Assembly (NCBI GenBank): GCA_018645725.1
Contig: JABGWD010000460.1
Coordinates: forward strand, 1 to 33,890
Length of the DNA: 33,890 bases
Reading direction: 5' to 3'
Source of the DNA: Opitutia bacterium
GTDB taxonomy: Bacteria > Verrucomicrobiota > Verrucomicrobiia > Opitutales > Seribacteraceae
The notes beneath the pieces are model-generated. The model was not told the origin of the DNA. It searched no databases and saw only the letters and a list, made by a program, of their open reading frames with translations. The position numbers and the translations under genes are program-made. Every line of letters begins with the position of its first letter. The stretch's first letter is position 1. This document shows positions 24,590-33,616 of this stretch, one piece after another.

Positions 24590-26542
24590 TTATTCCTTGT
24601 ATCCGGTACGTTGCAGGATGTAAATGGGATGACTGCCGTAATTCTTGGCCAACTCCAAATTACCAACGTACTCGAAATCAAAATCATCGTGCCCGAAGGA
24701 TAGCAGGGCAGCCATGATTTCCGAAACGTAAACGGAACCGGGCAAGACGATCGGTTCGATTCGAGCGGCTTGATTGACGTGTTTGCCAAAGAAATTCTTC
24801 CTCATCAGAACGGGATCCAATTCTTCGTAAACCGGCCCGGCATGCATGGAAATCCTGACTTCCAGTCCATCGGTCAGCCCCAACTCGTCCCAGTTTCCCT
24901 TGGAGAAGTAATCCCTCAACTGGATTGCCAAGCTCAAGGCATCGTCCAAATCGTCAAAAACCGCAAAGAAACTATCCCCCCACGTATTGACGAAAGCAGG
25001 GGGTTTCGAAAGCGTCCCGAGACCATCGGAAATTCCGCCCAAGAACTTCTCCACGAATACCGGGGTCAGCTCCTCGGACACCTTGGTGAACCCTTCGACG
25101 TCCGCAAAAAGCATGACCTTGACCGTACGGGACACTGTTTTCTTCAAGCTTCCGTCGGCTATGACGATTGCGGGCTTGGTTTCCCCCGAACTGGACGGGG
25201 CGGCATTCTGTTCGCCTACGGACGAAAGGACCTCCTTTGCATCAATTACAATCGGTTCGTTAAAAATGGACGTCCATCTTTCCACAAGCTCCCCGGTTCC
25301 TCCGGTAGATCCTTTTTGTCCGTCCCAAAAAACGAGCAGTTTCGGGTTTTCATCCAGTCCTCGTCCCCGCATGGCAGTGAACCCGAGCAGGACGTCATTG
25401 CAAAAGGAATAAAGAGAATCTTCGCCGTTATAGCCCTCACGCGTGACATAATGAACGGCGGTCGCCTGATCAAGTACCTTTTCGAACCGGGCAACCCAAT
25501 TGCCACCTGCTCTTCTGACGCTTGTCTCGATGAATTCATCCTTCGCGAAGGGAAGAAAAACATGGGTTTCACCGCCCCGTTCGGCCATCGTCTCAAGAAA
25601 GAGTATGTCGGTTCCGCATGCGGCCGAACTGTACCCGCAACTCGCTCCCATTGATGCCAAGGCTTCTTCGATCTTTCGCTTGACCTCGGGTTCGGCTTCC
25701 GGCGGAAACCTGCGCGCTCCGCCCGGACTGTCTATGACATGGCCCGAACAAGCAACGATTCCCAATTTTGGAAAGGCAAAAGAGATTTCCTCAAGAATAG
25801 CCTCATCCTCGTAAACGCTGGCAATTTGAAGAGCTTGCTTTCGGGTACTCGCAATTTGAGAAGGTTCGGCATCCCCCGAAGACACCGCCTCACCGTAAGC
25901 CGATGCCGCCTCCTCGATGGACCCGAGAAGCAAGAGGGCTTCCGCCTCGGTTACCTGAATCCAATAATTCGAGGTTCCCTGATCCTTGAGTTTTCGGCAA
26001 ATCTGACGGGCTTTTTCAGCGCTTTCTCTGCCTTTCTCCCGATCACCCGAGAGAAAATGCATGAAAGCGATGTTGATACAGGGATAGTATTGGGTCTCCA
26101 GATCCTGTCTCTGACTCACGCGAAGGCTGTCAAAACTGTTGGTCGAATAAGCCTCCTCGTAGCGGGCAATCGCCAGGTCGGCATATTTTTTCTTACTGCT
26201 TTGGTCGCTTGAATACTCCCACAAATCCTTGTAGGCGCTCGCCAGCAGGCTATGAGTCTCCACGTCCCGGTCTCCGCCCGCAACCAACTCCTCCAAAATC
26301 TTCGTGGCCATCATCGGGGAACCCGCCTTCGACAGGGCATGCCCCGCCCGTTGACTCAGTTTCTTGTGCTTCTTGAACTTCTTGAGCCCGGCCCGGGCAA
26401 CGTCGTGAGCAAGAAGGAATTCACCCACCTTGATCATTTTCTCGCACAAAGAAAGAAACTCCATGGCCGAAGCCTTTTCCTGATCAAGAAGCTTCCACTC
26501 CAACCGGAGGTTCGGACTGAGTCTCTTTTGTAATTGCGACAT
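24590..26542 (-). CDS. TPR/TRAFs-binding-like sensor fused to class III nucleotide cyclase
   Basis: A 650-residue soluble protein in three parts. Residues 1-250 are helical repeats resembling the MAP3K TRAFs-binding/TPR-S type (QYYPCINIAFMHFLSGD). Residues 258-435 look like a Rossmann-type module (GIVACSGHVIDSPGG, GYSSAACGTDILFLETM, ETHVFLPFAKDEF). Residues 473-645 are a class III cyclase domain. Metal-binding D481 (FADVEGFT) and D523 (WGDSFF) and the transition-state pair N590 and R594 (VNQAAR) are all present, so activity is likely. The position normally holding the purine-contacting lysine is N519, so the substrate base is open. ATG at 26542; the gene lies 66 bases after rpsU and 27 before the TIR gene. 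Confidence 0.85.
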   Translation of the reverse strand: MSQLQKRLSPNLRLEWKLLDQEKASAMEFLSLCEKMIKVGEFLLAHDVARAGLKKFKKHKKLSQRAGHALSKAGSPMMATKILEELVAGGDRDVETHSLLASAYKDLWEYSSDQSSKKKYADLAIARYEEAYSTNSFDSLRVSQRQDLETQYYPCINIAFMHFLSGDREKGRESAEKARQICRKLKDQGTSNYWIQVTEAEALLLLGSIEEAASAYGEAVSSGDAEPSQIASTRKQALQIASVYEDEAILEEISFAFPKLGIVACSGHVIDSPGGARRFPPEAEPEVKRKIEEALASMGASCGYSSAACGTDILFLETMAERGGETHVFLPFAKDEFIETSVRRAGGNWVARFEKVLDQATAVHYVTREGYNGEDSLYSFCNDVLLGFTAMRGRGLDENPKLLVFWDGQKGSTGGTGELVERWTSIFNEPIVIDAKEVLSSVGEQNAAPSSSGETKPAIVIADGSLKKTVSRTVKVMLFADVEGFTKVSEELTPVFVEKFLGGISDGLGTLSKPPAFVNTWGDSFFAVFDDLDDALSLAIQLRDYFSKGNWDELGLTDGLEVRISMHAGPVYEELDPVLMRKNFFGKHVNQAARIEPIVLPGSVYVSEIMAALLSFGHDDFDFEYVGNLELAKNYGSHPIYILQRTGYKE

Positions 26543-26608
26543 AAATAAAGTTTTTAGTTTTCCTTATGCGCCTTTGGCCCTCTTTACGAGGAAAACCTCC
26601 TTAGAGGC

Positions 26609-26809
26609 TTACATCTTTTCGTAACGCGTACGAAGCATTTGGGTGAAAGCAGCAACCTTGCGGGCCTCTCTCTTCTTGTCGGACCGCTTTTCAAAATATC
26701 GCTTGGCTCTCACGTCGCGAATTACGCCTTCACGGTCGAGACGTTTTTTCAGTCGACGAATGGCCCTGTCAATGGGTTCGCCTTTACGTAGTTTGATTTC
26801 GATAGTCAT
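26609..26809 (-). CDS. rpsU: 30S ribosomal protein bS21
   Basis: A 66-residue, strongly basic protein with the bS21 pattern: KLRKGEPIDRAIRRLKKRLDREG then KRYFEKRSDKKREARK. Length and composition are typical. bS21 helps the small subunit start translation on mRNAs. A usable ribosome site (GAAAGG, about eight bases before the ATG) is present. It lies between dnaE (54 bases upstream) and the cyclase gene (66 bases downstream) on the same strand. Two tiny CCTC/GAGG hairpins follow its stop but are too short to call a terminator. Confidence 0.95.
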   Translation of the reverse strand: MTIEIKLRKGEPIDRAIRRLKKRLDREGVIRDVRAKRYFEKRSDKKREARKVAAFTQMLRTRYEKM

Positions 26810-26863
26810 AGAAAACCTTTCAAAATAGGCGTTTGCGTTCGCAGGTCAAGGAGGAACGAACAA

Positions 26864-29800
26864 TCAGGCTTTCTTGGCCCAAGGTCTTTCGGGCGGCGGC
26901 TCGGGCTCGCTCATCACCACGCGGGCACCCTTTACGGGTTCGCGTTTCCTCCATTCCTTGAAGCAATCGGGCGTCAACCGCATGGAAAACCTTGGGTCCG
27001 TCTCGACCACCAGGCCATCATCCTCCCCCTGGCGGGCAAAGCCCAGTCGGATCAACGTCCCCCCTTCTCCACGATCCCCCAAGGCAAACAGATCCTTGGC
27101 AAATTGCTCGGCATCCTCGTGCGCAGGGTCAATCAGCCAAGTAACCTCTTCGGCTAATTCAGCAATTGCACGATCGATCGCCCGGACCGTACTGACCGTC
27201 ATGCGGGTCTCCCCGTCCCGACGAGAGACCACGCCCTCCACGACAACGATCTTTCCTTCCTCGAGCGTCACCCCGTATTTCTCGTAAGCCTCGGTAAACA
27301 TGGGCAGTGAAAAATCCTTCTCCTTGGCCAACAAGTTAAATCTCGCCCATGGCTTGGCATCCTTCTTGGTATATCTTCTCTCGATGTCCGCAAGCACTCC
27401 GCACAGACGGAAAGATCGCCTGTCTTCGACTTTGTCCAAGTCCTCGGACTTGATCGTGTCAAGGAGCGGCCCAAGTCCCTGCAAGGTATCGACCGGGTGA
27501 CCGGAAAGAAAAAAGCCCAGCAATTCCTTCTCCAACTTGAGTTTTTCGAGTTCCTCCATCTCGGGAACGTCGGGCAGTCCGTTGTTCGGGGAGAATTCTC
27601 CGGAGTCACCCCCGGTTTCTTCCTCTCCACCGCCCATCATGTCGAACAAGTTGACCTGCCCGGCTTCACGGTCCTTTCTTCTGAGCTGAGCCTCCCCCAT
27701 CGCACGGTCCAAGTCAGCCAGCAAGGCCGCCCGGTTTCCTTCCAAAGCATCGAAACCTCCCGTCTTGATCAAGCACTCGAGCACTCTCTTGTTGACCGCC
27801 TTTCCATCCACCCGCTCGACCAGATCGGTAAAGCTTTCGAAGGGACCGTTCTTTTCGCGTTCCTCGACGATCGTCTTGGCCGCAATATCCCCTACCCCCT
27901 TGACCGCGGCCAACCCGAACCTGATCGAATTCCCCGTATCGCCCTTTCCCTCGATCGGGGTAAAGCTTTCGCCCGATTCATTGACCTCGGGCCCAAGTAC
28001 GGAAATTTCCATCTCGGCGCATTCCCCGAGGAAGTGGGACAACTTGTCGGAATTCCCCAGCTCGCAGGAAAGAATCCCCGCCATGAAATCAACCGGGTGA
28101 TTCGCCTTCAGGTATGCGGTCTGGTAACTGATGATCCCATACGCCGCGGAGTGGGATTTGTTGAACCCATAACCTGCGAATTTTTCCAGGATGTTAAAGA
28201 TTTCGTCCGCTTTTTTCTTGTCGATCTCATTGGTCTCCTTCGCACCCTTGACAAAGATCGCGCGCTGCTTGGCCATTTCCTCCGGTTTCTTCTTGCCCAT
28301 CGCCCGGCGCAGAATATCGGCTCCTCCGAGCGAATACCCCGCTACTCGTCTGGCCGCTTCCATGACCTGCTCCTGATAGACCATCACCCCATAGGTTTCC
28401 TCGCAGACCTCTTCCAACAGAGGGTGCGGAAACTTGATCGTGGACGGATCTTCCTTGCCCTTGATGTAATCGGGAATCCACTCCATCGGACCGGGGCGGT
28501 AAAGGGCGATCAGGGCGATCACCTCGTCCACGTTGGCAATCGTCATTTGCTTGCACAGCCTCCTCATCCCTTCGGACTCCAACTGGAAGACTCCGATCGT
28601 ACGGGCCTCGTTCAACAGGTTGAATGTCAGCTCATCCTCCAAGGGGGCATCCGCCACCCGGAATTTTTCCAATCCCGGCTTCTTTCGGATATGCTCCTCC
28701 GCCTCGTCAATCACGGTCAGGGTCTTAAGGCCCAAAAAGTCCATTTTCAACAGCCCCAGATCCTCAACCGGATCCTTCGGAAACTGGGTGGTCAACACAC
28801 CGTCCTGAGTCGTCAAGGGGACGAGTTCCTTGAGGGGACGGTCGGCAATGATCACCCCCGCGGCATGAGTCCCGACATTTCTCACCATACCCTCGATTAC
28901 CCGACCGGTATCCACAATCTGCTTGGCAATCGGATTCTTTTCATACTCGGCCCCAAACTCCGGGCTCTTGGCCAACGCATCGTCGAGGGAAATATTCAAG
29001 TCGTCCGGGATCATCTTGGCCAACTTGTCCGCCTCCGCGTAGGGGAGATCGCGTACCCGGGCGACGTCTCGAACCACCATTTTCGCCCCGAAGGTACCGA
29101 AAGTAATGATGTTGGCCACACAATCGCGCCCGTATTTTTCCCGGACGTACTCAATCACGTCTCCCCGGCGTCTCATGCAAAAATCGATATCGAAATCAGG
29201 GGGAGAAACCCGTTCCGGATTAAGGAATCTCTCGAAGAGCAAACCAAAGCGCAAAGGATCGATATCCGTGATCCCGAGACCGTATGCAACCAGACAACCT
29301 GCTCCCGATCCGCGACCCGGTCCGACCGGGATTCCCTGCTCGCGGGCCCAGTTCATGAAATCCGCAACGATCAGGAAGTAATCATTGAACCCGGTCTTCG
29401 CGATGACCCCCAGCTCGTAATCGACCCGCTCGCTCAATACACGGGTCTGGTCTTCCGGATCATCCGCCCGTTTGTCCTCGGGTTGGTACTCCGCATCATA
29501 CCTGTCCTTCAATCCCTCGACGCAAAGATGCTTCAGGTACGCGACGTTATCCTCGACCTCCGACTTGATCTCCGGGGGCATCGAGAAGACCGGGTAATTG
29601 TTCTCCCCGAAGGGCAACTTCACTTCGCACATCTCGGCCACTGCAAAAGTGTTGGTGATCGACTCGGGGGCCTCCTTGAAGAGGTCTTCCATCTCCGCCC
29701 TCGACTTCAGGTAGAATTCCCGGGCATCGTACCTCATCCTCTTCTCGTCATCGATCTTCGAACCCGTCTGAATACAAAGCAAGGCATCATGGGGGGCCCA

Positions 29801-30457
29801 ATCCTCGCCCTTTACGTAGTGAACGTCATTGGATGCGATCGTCTTCAAACCAAACTTCTTGGCCAACTTGAGAAGTTCGGGAATAAGCTTGATCTGTTCC
29901 TCGATCCCATGGTTATGAAGCTCGACGAAATAATTTTCCTTCCCAAAGATATCGATCATCTGGCCCATCGCCTTTTCCGCCTCCCCCTCTTCGCCCCGCA
30001 GGATCAACTGGGGGATCCATCCCTGCATGCATCCCGTAAATGCGATCAATCCCTTGGAAAATTCGGCCAAAGTTTCCAAATCCGTCCGGGGGCGGTAGTA
30101 AAAACCATCGACATGGGCGTCGGAAACGACCTTGGACAAATTCTGGTACCCCTCGTAGGTCCGGGCCAGCATCCCGATGTGATAGGATTTGTGATTTTCC
30201 CGGCCAGGTTTCTCATCGTTCTTGTGATCGGTCACCATGTAACCCTCGCACCCGATGATTGGCTTGATCCCGCGCTTCTCCGCATTCTTGACAAAGGAAA
30301 TCGTACCGAACAAATTCCCATGGTCGGTCAGGGCCATGGCGGACTGTCCAAGCTCGACCGCCCGGTCCATCAACCGGTCCATCCGGCAGCACCCGTCCAG
30401 CAAGCTGAAATCGGAATGTACGTGCAAGTGCACGAAATCTTTGTCTTTGTCGGCCAT
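26864..30457 (-). CDS. dnaE: DNA polymerase III alpha subunit DnaE
   Basis: The replicative polymerase catalytic subunit, 1197 residues, full length for DnaE1. The PHP domain opens with [13 protein letters not shown] and includes LTDHGNLFG. The palm has [14 protein letters not shown], and the catalytic aspartates are in [12 protein letters not shown] and [12 protein letters not shown]. The fingers region shows [15 protein letters not shown] and the [14 protein letters not shown] block. Towards the end there is a beta-clamp/OB region (for example [18 protein letters not shown]). Start [14 protein letters not shown] long plus-strand ORF of 1010 codons (27497-30529) is its antisense shadow. No proofreading exonuclease is visible beyond the PHP domain. 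Confidence 0.98.
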   Translation of the reverse strand: MADKDKDFVHLHVHSDFSLLDGCCRMDRLMDRAVELGQSAMALTDHGNLFGTISFVKNAEKRGIKPIIGCEGYMVTDHKNDEKPGRENHKSYHIGMLARTYEGYQNLSKVVSDAHVDGFYYRPRTDLETLAEFSKGLIAFTGCMQGWIPQLILRGEEGEAEKAMGQMIDIFGKENYFVELHNHGIEEQIKLIPELLKLAKKFGLKTIASNDVHYVKGEDWAPHDALLCIQTGSKIDDEKRMRYDAREFYLKSRAEMEDLFKEAPESITNTFAVAEMCEVKLPFGENNYPVFSMPPEIKSEVEDNVAYLKHLCVEGLKDRYDAEYQPEDKRADDPEDQTRVLSERVDYELGVIAKTGFNDYFLIVADFMNWAREQGIPVGPGRGSGAGCLVAYGLGITDIDPLRFGLLFERFLNPERVSPPDFDIDFCMRRRGDVIEYVREKYGRDCVANIITFGTFGAKMVVRDVARVRDLPYAEADKLAKMIPDDLNISLDDALAKSPEFGAEYEKNPIAKQIVDTGRVIEGMVRNVGTHAAGVIIADRPLKELVPLTTQDGVLTTQFPKDPVEDLGLLKMDFLGLKTLTVIDEAEEHIRKKPGLEKFRVADAPLEDELTFNLLNEARTIGVFQLESEGMRRLCKQMTIANVDEVIALIALYRPGPMEWIPDYIKGKEDPSTIKFPHPLLEEVCEETYGVMVYQEQVMEAARRVAGYSLGGADILRRAMGKKKPEEMAKQRAIFVKGAKETNEIDKKKADEIFNILEKFAGYGFNKSHSAAYGIISYQTAYLKANHPVDFMAGILSCELGNSDKLSHFLGECAEMEISVLGPEVNESGESFTPIEGKGDTGNSIRFGLAAVKGVGDIAAKTIVEEREKNGPFESFTDLVERVDGKAVNKRVLECLIKTGGFDALEGNRAALLADLDRAMGEAQLRRKDREAGQVNLFDMMGGGEEETGGDSGEFSPNNGLPDVPEMEELEKLKLEKELLGFFLSGHPVDTLQGLGPLLDTIKSEDLDKVEDRRSFRLCGVLADIERRYTKKDAKPWARFNLLAKEKDFSLPMFTEAYEKYGVTLEEGKIVVVEGVVSRRDGETRMTVSTVRAIDRAIAELAEEVTWLIDPAHEDAEQFAKDLFALGDRGEGGTLIRLGFARQGEDDGLVVETDPRFSMRLTPDCFKEWRKREPVKGARVVMSEPEPPPERPWAKKA

Positions 30458-30630
30458 GAAAATTTTTTGGCTAGGACTTATTCATCACGCATGGCCCCAC
30501 CTCTTTCAAGGCAATCTTGCGCACAATGAATTTAAGGTATCGAAGTCCCTCTATGACAGACCGACTTGGACAAAATGTTTTATTACTTGTGCCGTTTTTC
30601 GACAAAGCGAGGATCATTGATTCATTTCTC

Positions 30631-31560
30631 CTAATCATCCTTGATCAGGGAAAACAAATCACTGTCAGCATCGGAGCGTATCTTGATTCCAGAGGACGAG
30701 AATTCGACTTCCACATTACCATGCTCACCATTGACAATTGCCTTACTCTTCATCTCCGAAAAGACCATCCGAGTTCGTAAACTTCTATTTGAATCCCACA
30801 AATGCCTTGGTGATGGAACCAGACATGCCTTTGCTCTTGTCGCTAGAAAAAATTCATTGGAAGCCAGACCCTCTGTTCCATGATGAGGAACCTTCAGAAC
30901 GTCACAGATAATCGATTCTTTGCTATTGCGAACTATCCAATTGCTGAGCTTCTTGTTTAGATCCCCAGTGAACAAAGCTTTGTACGGCCCATATGTAAGC
31001 TCCGCAACCAGAGATAATTCGTTGATATCCGGACCAATTCCAAGTTTTGAAAGCTCATCCTCATTAAAAATAAAAAGTTTTCTGAAATGACAGTTTTCGC
31101 TGAAGGAAAAGGTGTCAAAGTGACTGTAATCCTGTATCAGGATATTTTTCGCCTCGGCACTCTTCCTTATCTCAATCAGATCCCCATAATTCCCTCCCCA
31201 CCACTCTCTCTTCATCCATTTTTGGCTCACGTCATTCATATAAATAACTCCTATCTCGATTTCAGATTCAATTATGGTCAAAAGGCCTCCGTAATGATCC
31301 GAGTGAGGGTGGGTGATAAAAATAGCATCAATCGATTTTATTTTTCTTTCGTTCAGGTCACGGATTAGCTTGGATGCTGTCAATTTATGACCGGTATCAA
31401 TCATGATCGTCTTCCCGTAGCCTTGAACCAAATGCGCATCTGTCTGTTGAAGGGAATGGTTCACACCGAGCATGGTCCATGTCACCACTGTAGAATCGGA
31501 TGAACCACAACCAAAGAAAGAAAACGAGGTCAGTAACAAAAACAAATGGCATCTTTTCAT
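30631..31560 (-). CDS. Metallo-beta-lactamase-fold lipoprotein (ComEC C-terminal-like)
   Basis: A 309-residue lipoprotein starting at ATG 31560 (MKRCHLFLLL), with lipobox SFFGC near residue 18. The metallo-hydrolase motif THPHSDHYGG, a later aspartate in LFTGDLN, and VPHHGTEG match the two-metal MBL fold as in the ComEC/Rec2 C-terminal domain and related secreted hydrolases. In such proteins the activity is often phosphodiesterase-like, but the substrate here is unknown. Base composition is much more AT-rich than the neighbours (three 60-base lines counted by hand gave 32-43% GC, against about 55% in dnaE), which suggests horizontal acquisition. It lies 173 bases upstream of dnaE and 90 bases downstream of the DUF1080 gene, on the same strand. 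Confidence 0.82.
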   Translation of the reverse strand: MKRCHLFLLLTSFSFFGCGSSDSTVVTWTMLGVNHSLQQTDAHLVQGYGKTIMIDTGHKLTASKLIRDLNERKIKSIDAIFITHPHSDHYGGLLTIIESEIEIGVIYMNDVSQKWMKREWWGGNYGDLIEIRKSAEAKNILIQDYSHFDTFSFSENCHFRKLFIFNEDELSKLGIGPDINELSLVAELTYGPYKALFTGDLNKKLSNWIVRNSKESIICDVLKVPHHGTEGLASNEFFLATRAKACLVPSPRHLWDSNRSLRTRMVFSEMKSKAIVNGEHGNVEVEFSSSGIKIRSDADSDLFSLIKDD

Positions 31561-31650
31561 TGTCAGGACATCATTAGCATTATTTTCAATGCGCAATCAA
31601 ACAAATGGAAAACCAAATGCCGATTTGCCTAAGCAAGCACTGGAAGTACA

Positions 31651-33420
31651 TTACTCCCCCAGAACGTTGATCGGGGTGAGCTCGAACTTGCGGAATTCCA
31701 CCTCCGAACCCTCCGCCTGGATGGCAAGCTTTCCCTTCTTCGCGGTGCAATCGGACCCATGGTTGACCAGCTCCCCATTTACCCAGACCTTGACCTCGTC
31801 GCCCACGCACTCGATCCTCATCCGGTTCCATTCTCCGACCGGTTTTTCCGAGCCGTCGGTCAGGTTGACGATCCGGCGGGCCTTCCCCTCCGTGATCCCC
31901 CAGTTCTTCTCCGCCCCGCGCCTCTTGACCATGTCGGGCACCACGATATTCTCCACGATGCACCAGAAATCACCCGCATGGGTATGGTTCATCTGCACCT
32001 CGATCGACTTCGGGTACATCTTGTACAAGTTGCGCAACTTGGATGCATGGACCAGCACCCCGCAATTTCCAGGCTTGCCCGCAAAGCGGTACTCCGCAAT
32101 CACCCGGTAATTCTCGAATTTCTCGTCGGTCAGCAGATGCCCGCCCGGCGAGCCCAAGCTGACCAGCATCCCGTCTCGAGAAACGAAGGGCTTCTTGCCC
32201 TCCGGTTTCTTGTCGAGGGCAGGCACGTCCATCGACCACCCGCTCAGGTCCTTCCCATTGAACAGGCTGCGCGAATGGGGAGAGGACAACCCGTGCTTGT
32301 CATAGAGCCGATGCCAGAAAACCTTCCAGTACTTGTCATAGTAGTCGAGCGCAGCGGTATCGATATGGGGCAAATCCTCCGTCACGGGGGCCTTCTCCGG
32401 ATCGTAGCCCTTCAAGTGTGCCTTGCCCGCCCGTTCGCGTGGAGAAACGAAGCGCCAGTCCCCCTCGCCCAAAACCTCCGAGCACAACTTGGCCAACTCG
32501 AGATCGTACTCCTTCAATTGCTTGCGGGTATGGATATGGTTATGGTCATGATCCATCGTGCGGTTTGTATTGTACCAGCACTGCACGCCCTCCGCCCAGT
32601 ACTCCGACCGGTTGCGTGACGCATAGCACCTCTTGGGACCGTCGAAGTTGACCAGTACCTTGTCCTCCCCGTTCACCTTGACCGAAGATTTTGCCTTCTT
32701 CCCGTTCACCAACACGTCGCCCTCCTGCAGGCACTTTTTCAAAAGCTCATCCGATTCTTGCGGGAACCATTTTTTCAAGGCCCCCAATAAAGAGACCTTC
32801 TTTTTTCCCTTCACCCGCCTGAAGCGCTGAGCCGCCCGGCCATCGTTCCAGATTTCCAATTCTCTCGCCTTCTCGAAGGCCGCCGTGAGTCGCTTCTGCT
32901 GATCCTCATCAAAACCGGCCCCATGGATGACGTGTCCGAACTCATGAATCAAGATACTCTCCAGCCTCATGCCCCCCTCGTATTCCATCACGTCCTCCTC
33001 GGCAAAGACGACCACCGGGCGCGGTCCGAACCAGCGCAAAAAGCCCCGGCTTCGCCAGTTGTAAAAATCCAATTCCTTTCCCTTCTTGTCGCTCCTGAAC
33101 TGGGGAACTTCGGAAGTCAATTCGGCATGCCCGATCAGGATGCACAACAAGCGCTTCTCCCGTATCCTCTCCGCCACCTTCTTGTCGATCGACTGCATGA
33201 TCTTCCCGAACAAATAGGCCGACTCGGCATGGGCATAATCCGAGACCCGATCCGAGGTCGCGATAAGGATTCCTTCCACCTCCGTCCCCTTCTTGAAGAA
33301 CTTCCCGTCCAGCTTGTGGACCTTGAGCTGTTTTTCGTTCAAGGGCTTGGTCTCATGCCCGGCCTGCAGGGCGATGGCAAAGACAAAAGATAGAGAAAAG
33401 GTGAGCAAGCGCAGGTTCAT
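31651..33420 (-). CDS. Secreted zincin-like metalloprotease/DUF1080 fusion protein
   Basis: A 589-residue protein with a signal peptide (1-20, cleaving near LQAGHE). The first half has a zinc-peptidase-like HEFGH motif (159-163) and a downstream RSEYWAEGVQCWY (271-283) that could supply the third metal ligand (E273 or E277). Between them is an insertion (about 208-262) with LLKKCLQEGDVLVNGKKAK, which resembles an S4-type RNA-binding motif; this is odd in an exported protein and may be coincidental. The second half (about 385-585) is a DUF1080/3-keto-disaccharide-hydrolase-like jellyroll: SLFNGKDLSGW, GNCGVLVHA, SIEVQMNHTHAG. DUF1080 domains are common in PVC and Bacteroidota and linked to glycan breakdown. 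No operon partner is visible. Confidence 0.8.
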   Translation of the reverse strand: MNLRLLTFSLSFVFAIALQAGHETKPLNEKQLKVHKLDGKFFKKGTEVEGILIATSDRVSDYAHAESAYLFGKIMQSIDKKVAERIREKRLLCILIGHAELTSEVPQFRSDKKGKELDFYNWRSRGFLRWFGPRPVVVFAEEDVMEYEGGMRLESILIHEFGHVIHGAGFDEDQQKRLTAAFEKARELEIWNDGRAAQRFRRVKGKKKVSLLGALKKWFPQESDELLKKCLQEGDVLVNGKKAKSSVKVNGEDKVLVNFDGPKRCYASRNRSEYWAEGVQCWYNTNRTMDHDHNHIHTRKQLKEYDLELAKLCSEVLGEGDWRFVSPRERAGKAHLKGYDPEKAPVTEDLPHIDTAALDYYDKYWKVFWHRLYDKHGLSSPHSRSLFNGKDLSGWSMDVPALDKKPEGKKPFVSRDGMLVSLGSPGGHLLTDEKFENYRVIAEYRFAGKPGNCGVLVHASKLRNLYKMYPKSIEVQMNHTHAGDFWCIVENIVVPDMVKRRGAEKNWGITEGKARRIVNLTDGSEKPVGEWNRMRIECVGDEVKVWVNGELVNHGSDCTAKKGKLAIQAEGSEVEFRKFELTPINVLGE

Positions 33421-33460
33421 TATTGAAAATACGGGTTAAGGGTTGAAGGAACTCCCACCC

Positions 33461-33509
33461 TTGCGTTTGCCCGCTCAAACGTCCACCAAGGAATGGGGGG
33501 CAAACGCAA
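33461..33509. repeat. 12-bp perfect inverted repeat
   Basis: TTGCGTTTGCCC (33461-33472) and GGGCAAACGCAA (33498-33509) are perfect reverse complements around a 25-base loop. It lies 41-89 bases upstream of the DUF1080 start codon. On the minus strand it would be in that gene's leader or promoter; on the plus strand it is followed by AAAATCC, so it is not an obvious terminator. Confidence 0.8.
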
Positions 33510-33581
33510 AAATCCGGCTACGTTTAAAATGCGGAGGGAAGGATTTGCGCGGATCATCCGAAAACCAAGGTTTCCGGCTAG

Positions 33582-33616
33582 GTGTCATTGCGAGGAGCGC
33601 AAGCGACGCGGCAAGC
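33582..33616. repeat. REP-like intergenic element
   Basis: TGTCATTGCGAGGAGCGCA followed by AGCGACGCGGCAAG matches, from memory, a short palindromic repeat scattered through intergenic DNA in many unrelated bacteria. It contains a TTGCG-AGGAG-CGCAA hairpin. It directly adjoins the first long repeat unit. Confidence 0.6.

Noticed and set aside
26579-26607. Two CCTC/GAGG hairpins with a full TAAGGAGGT sequence after rpsU
   Set aside because: Stems of only four bases, no strong U-run, and no start codon at the right distance from the Shine-Dalgarno-like sequence; the cyclase ATG is about 50 bases away.
27497-30529. Plus-strand ORF of 1010 codons
   Set aside because: Exactly antisense to dnaE, whose motifs are unmistakable; its protein resembles no family and arises from the codon use of the opposite strand.
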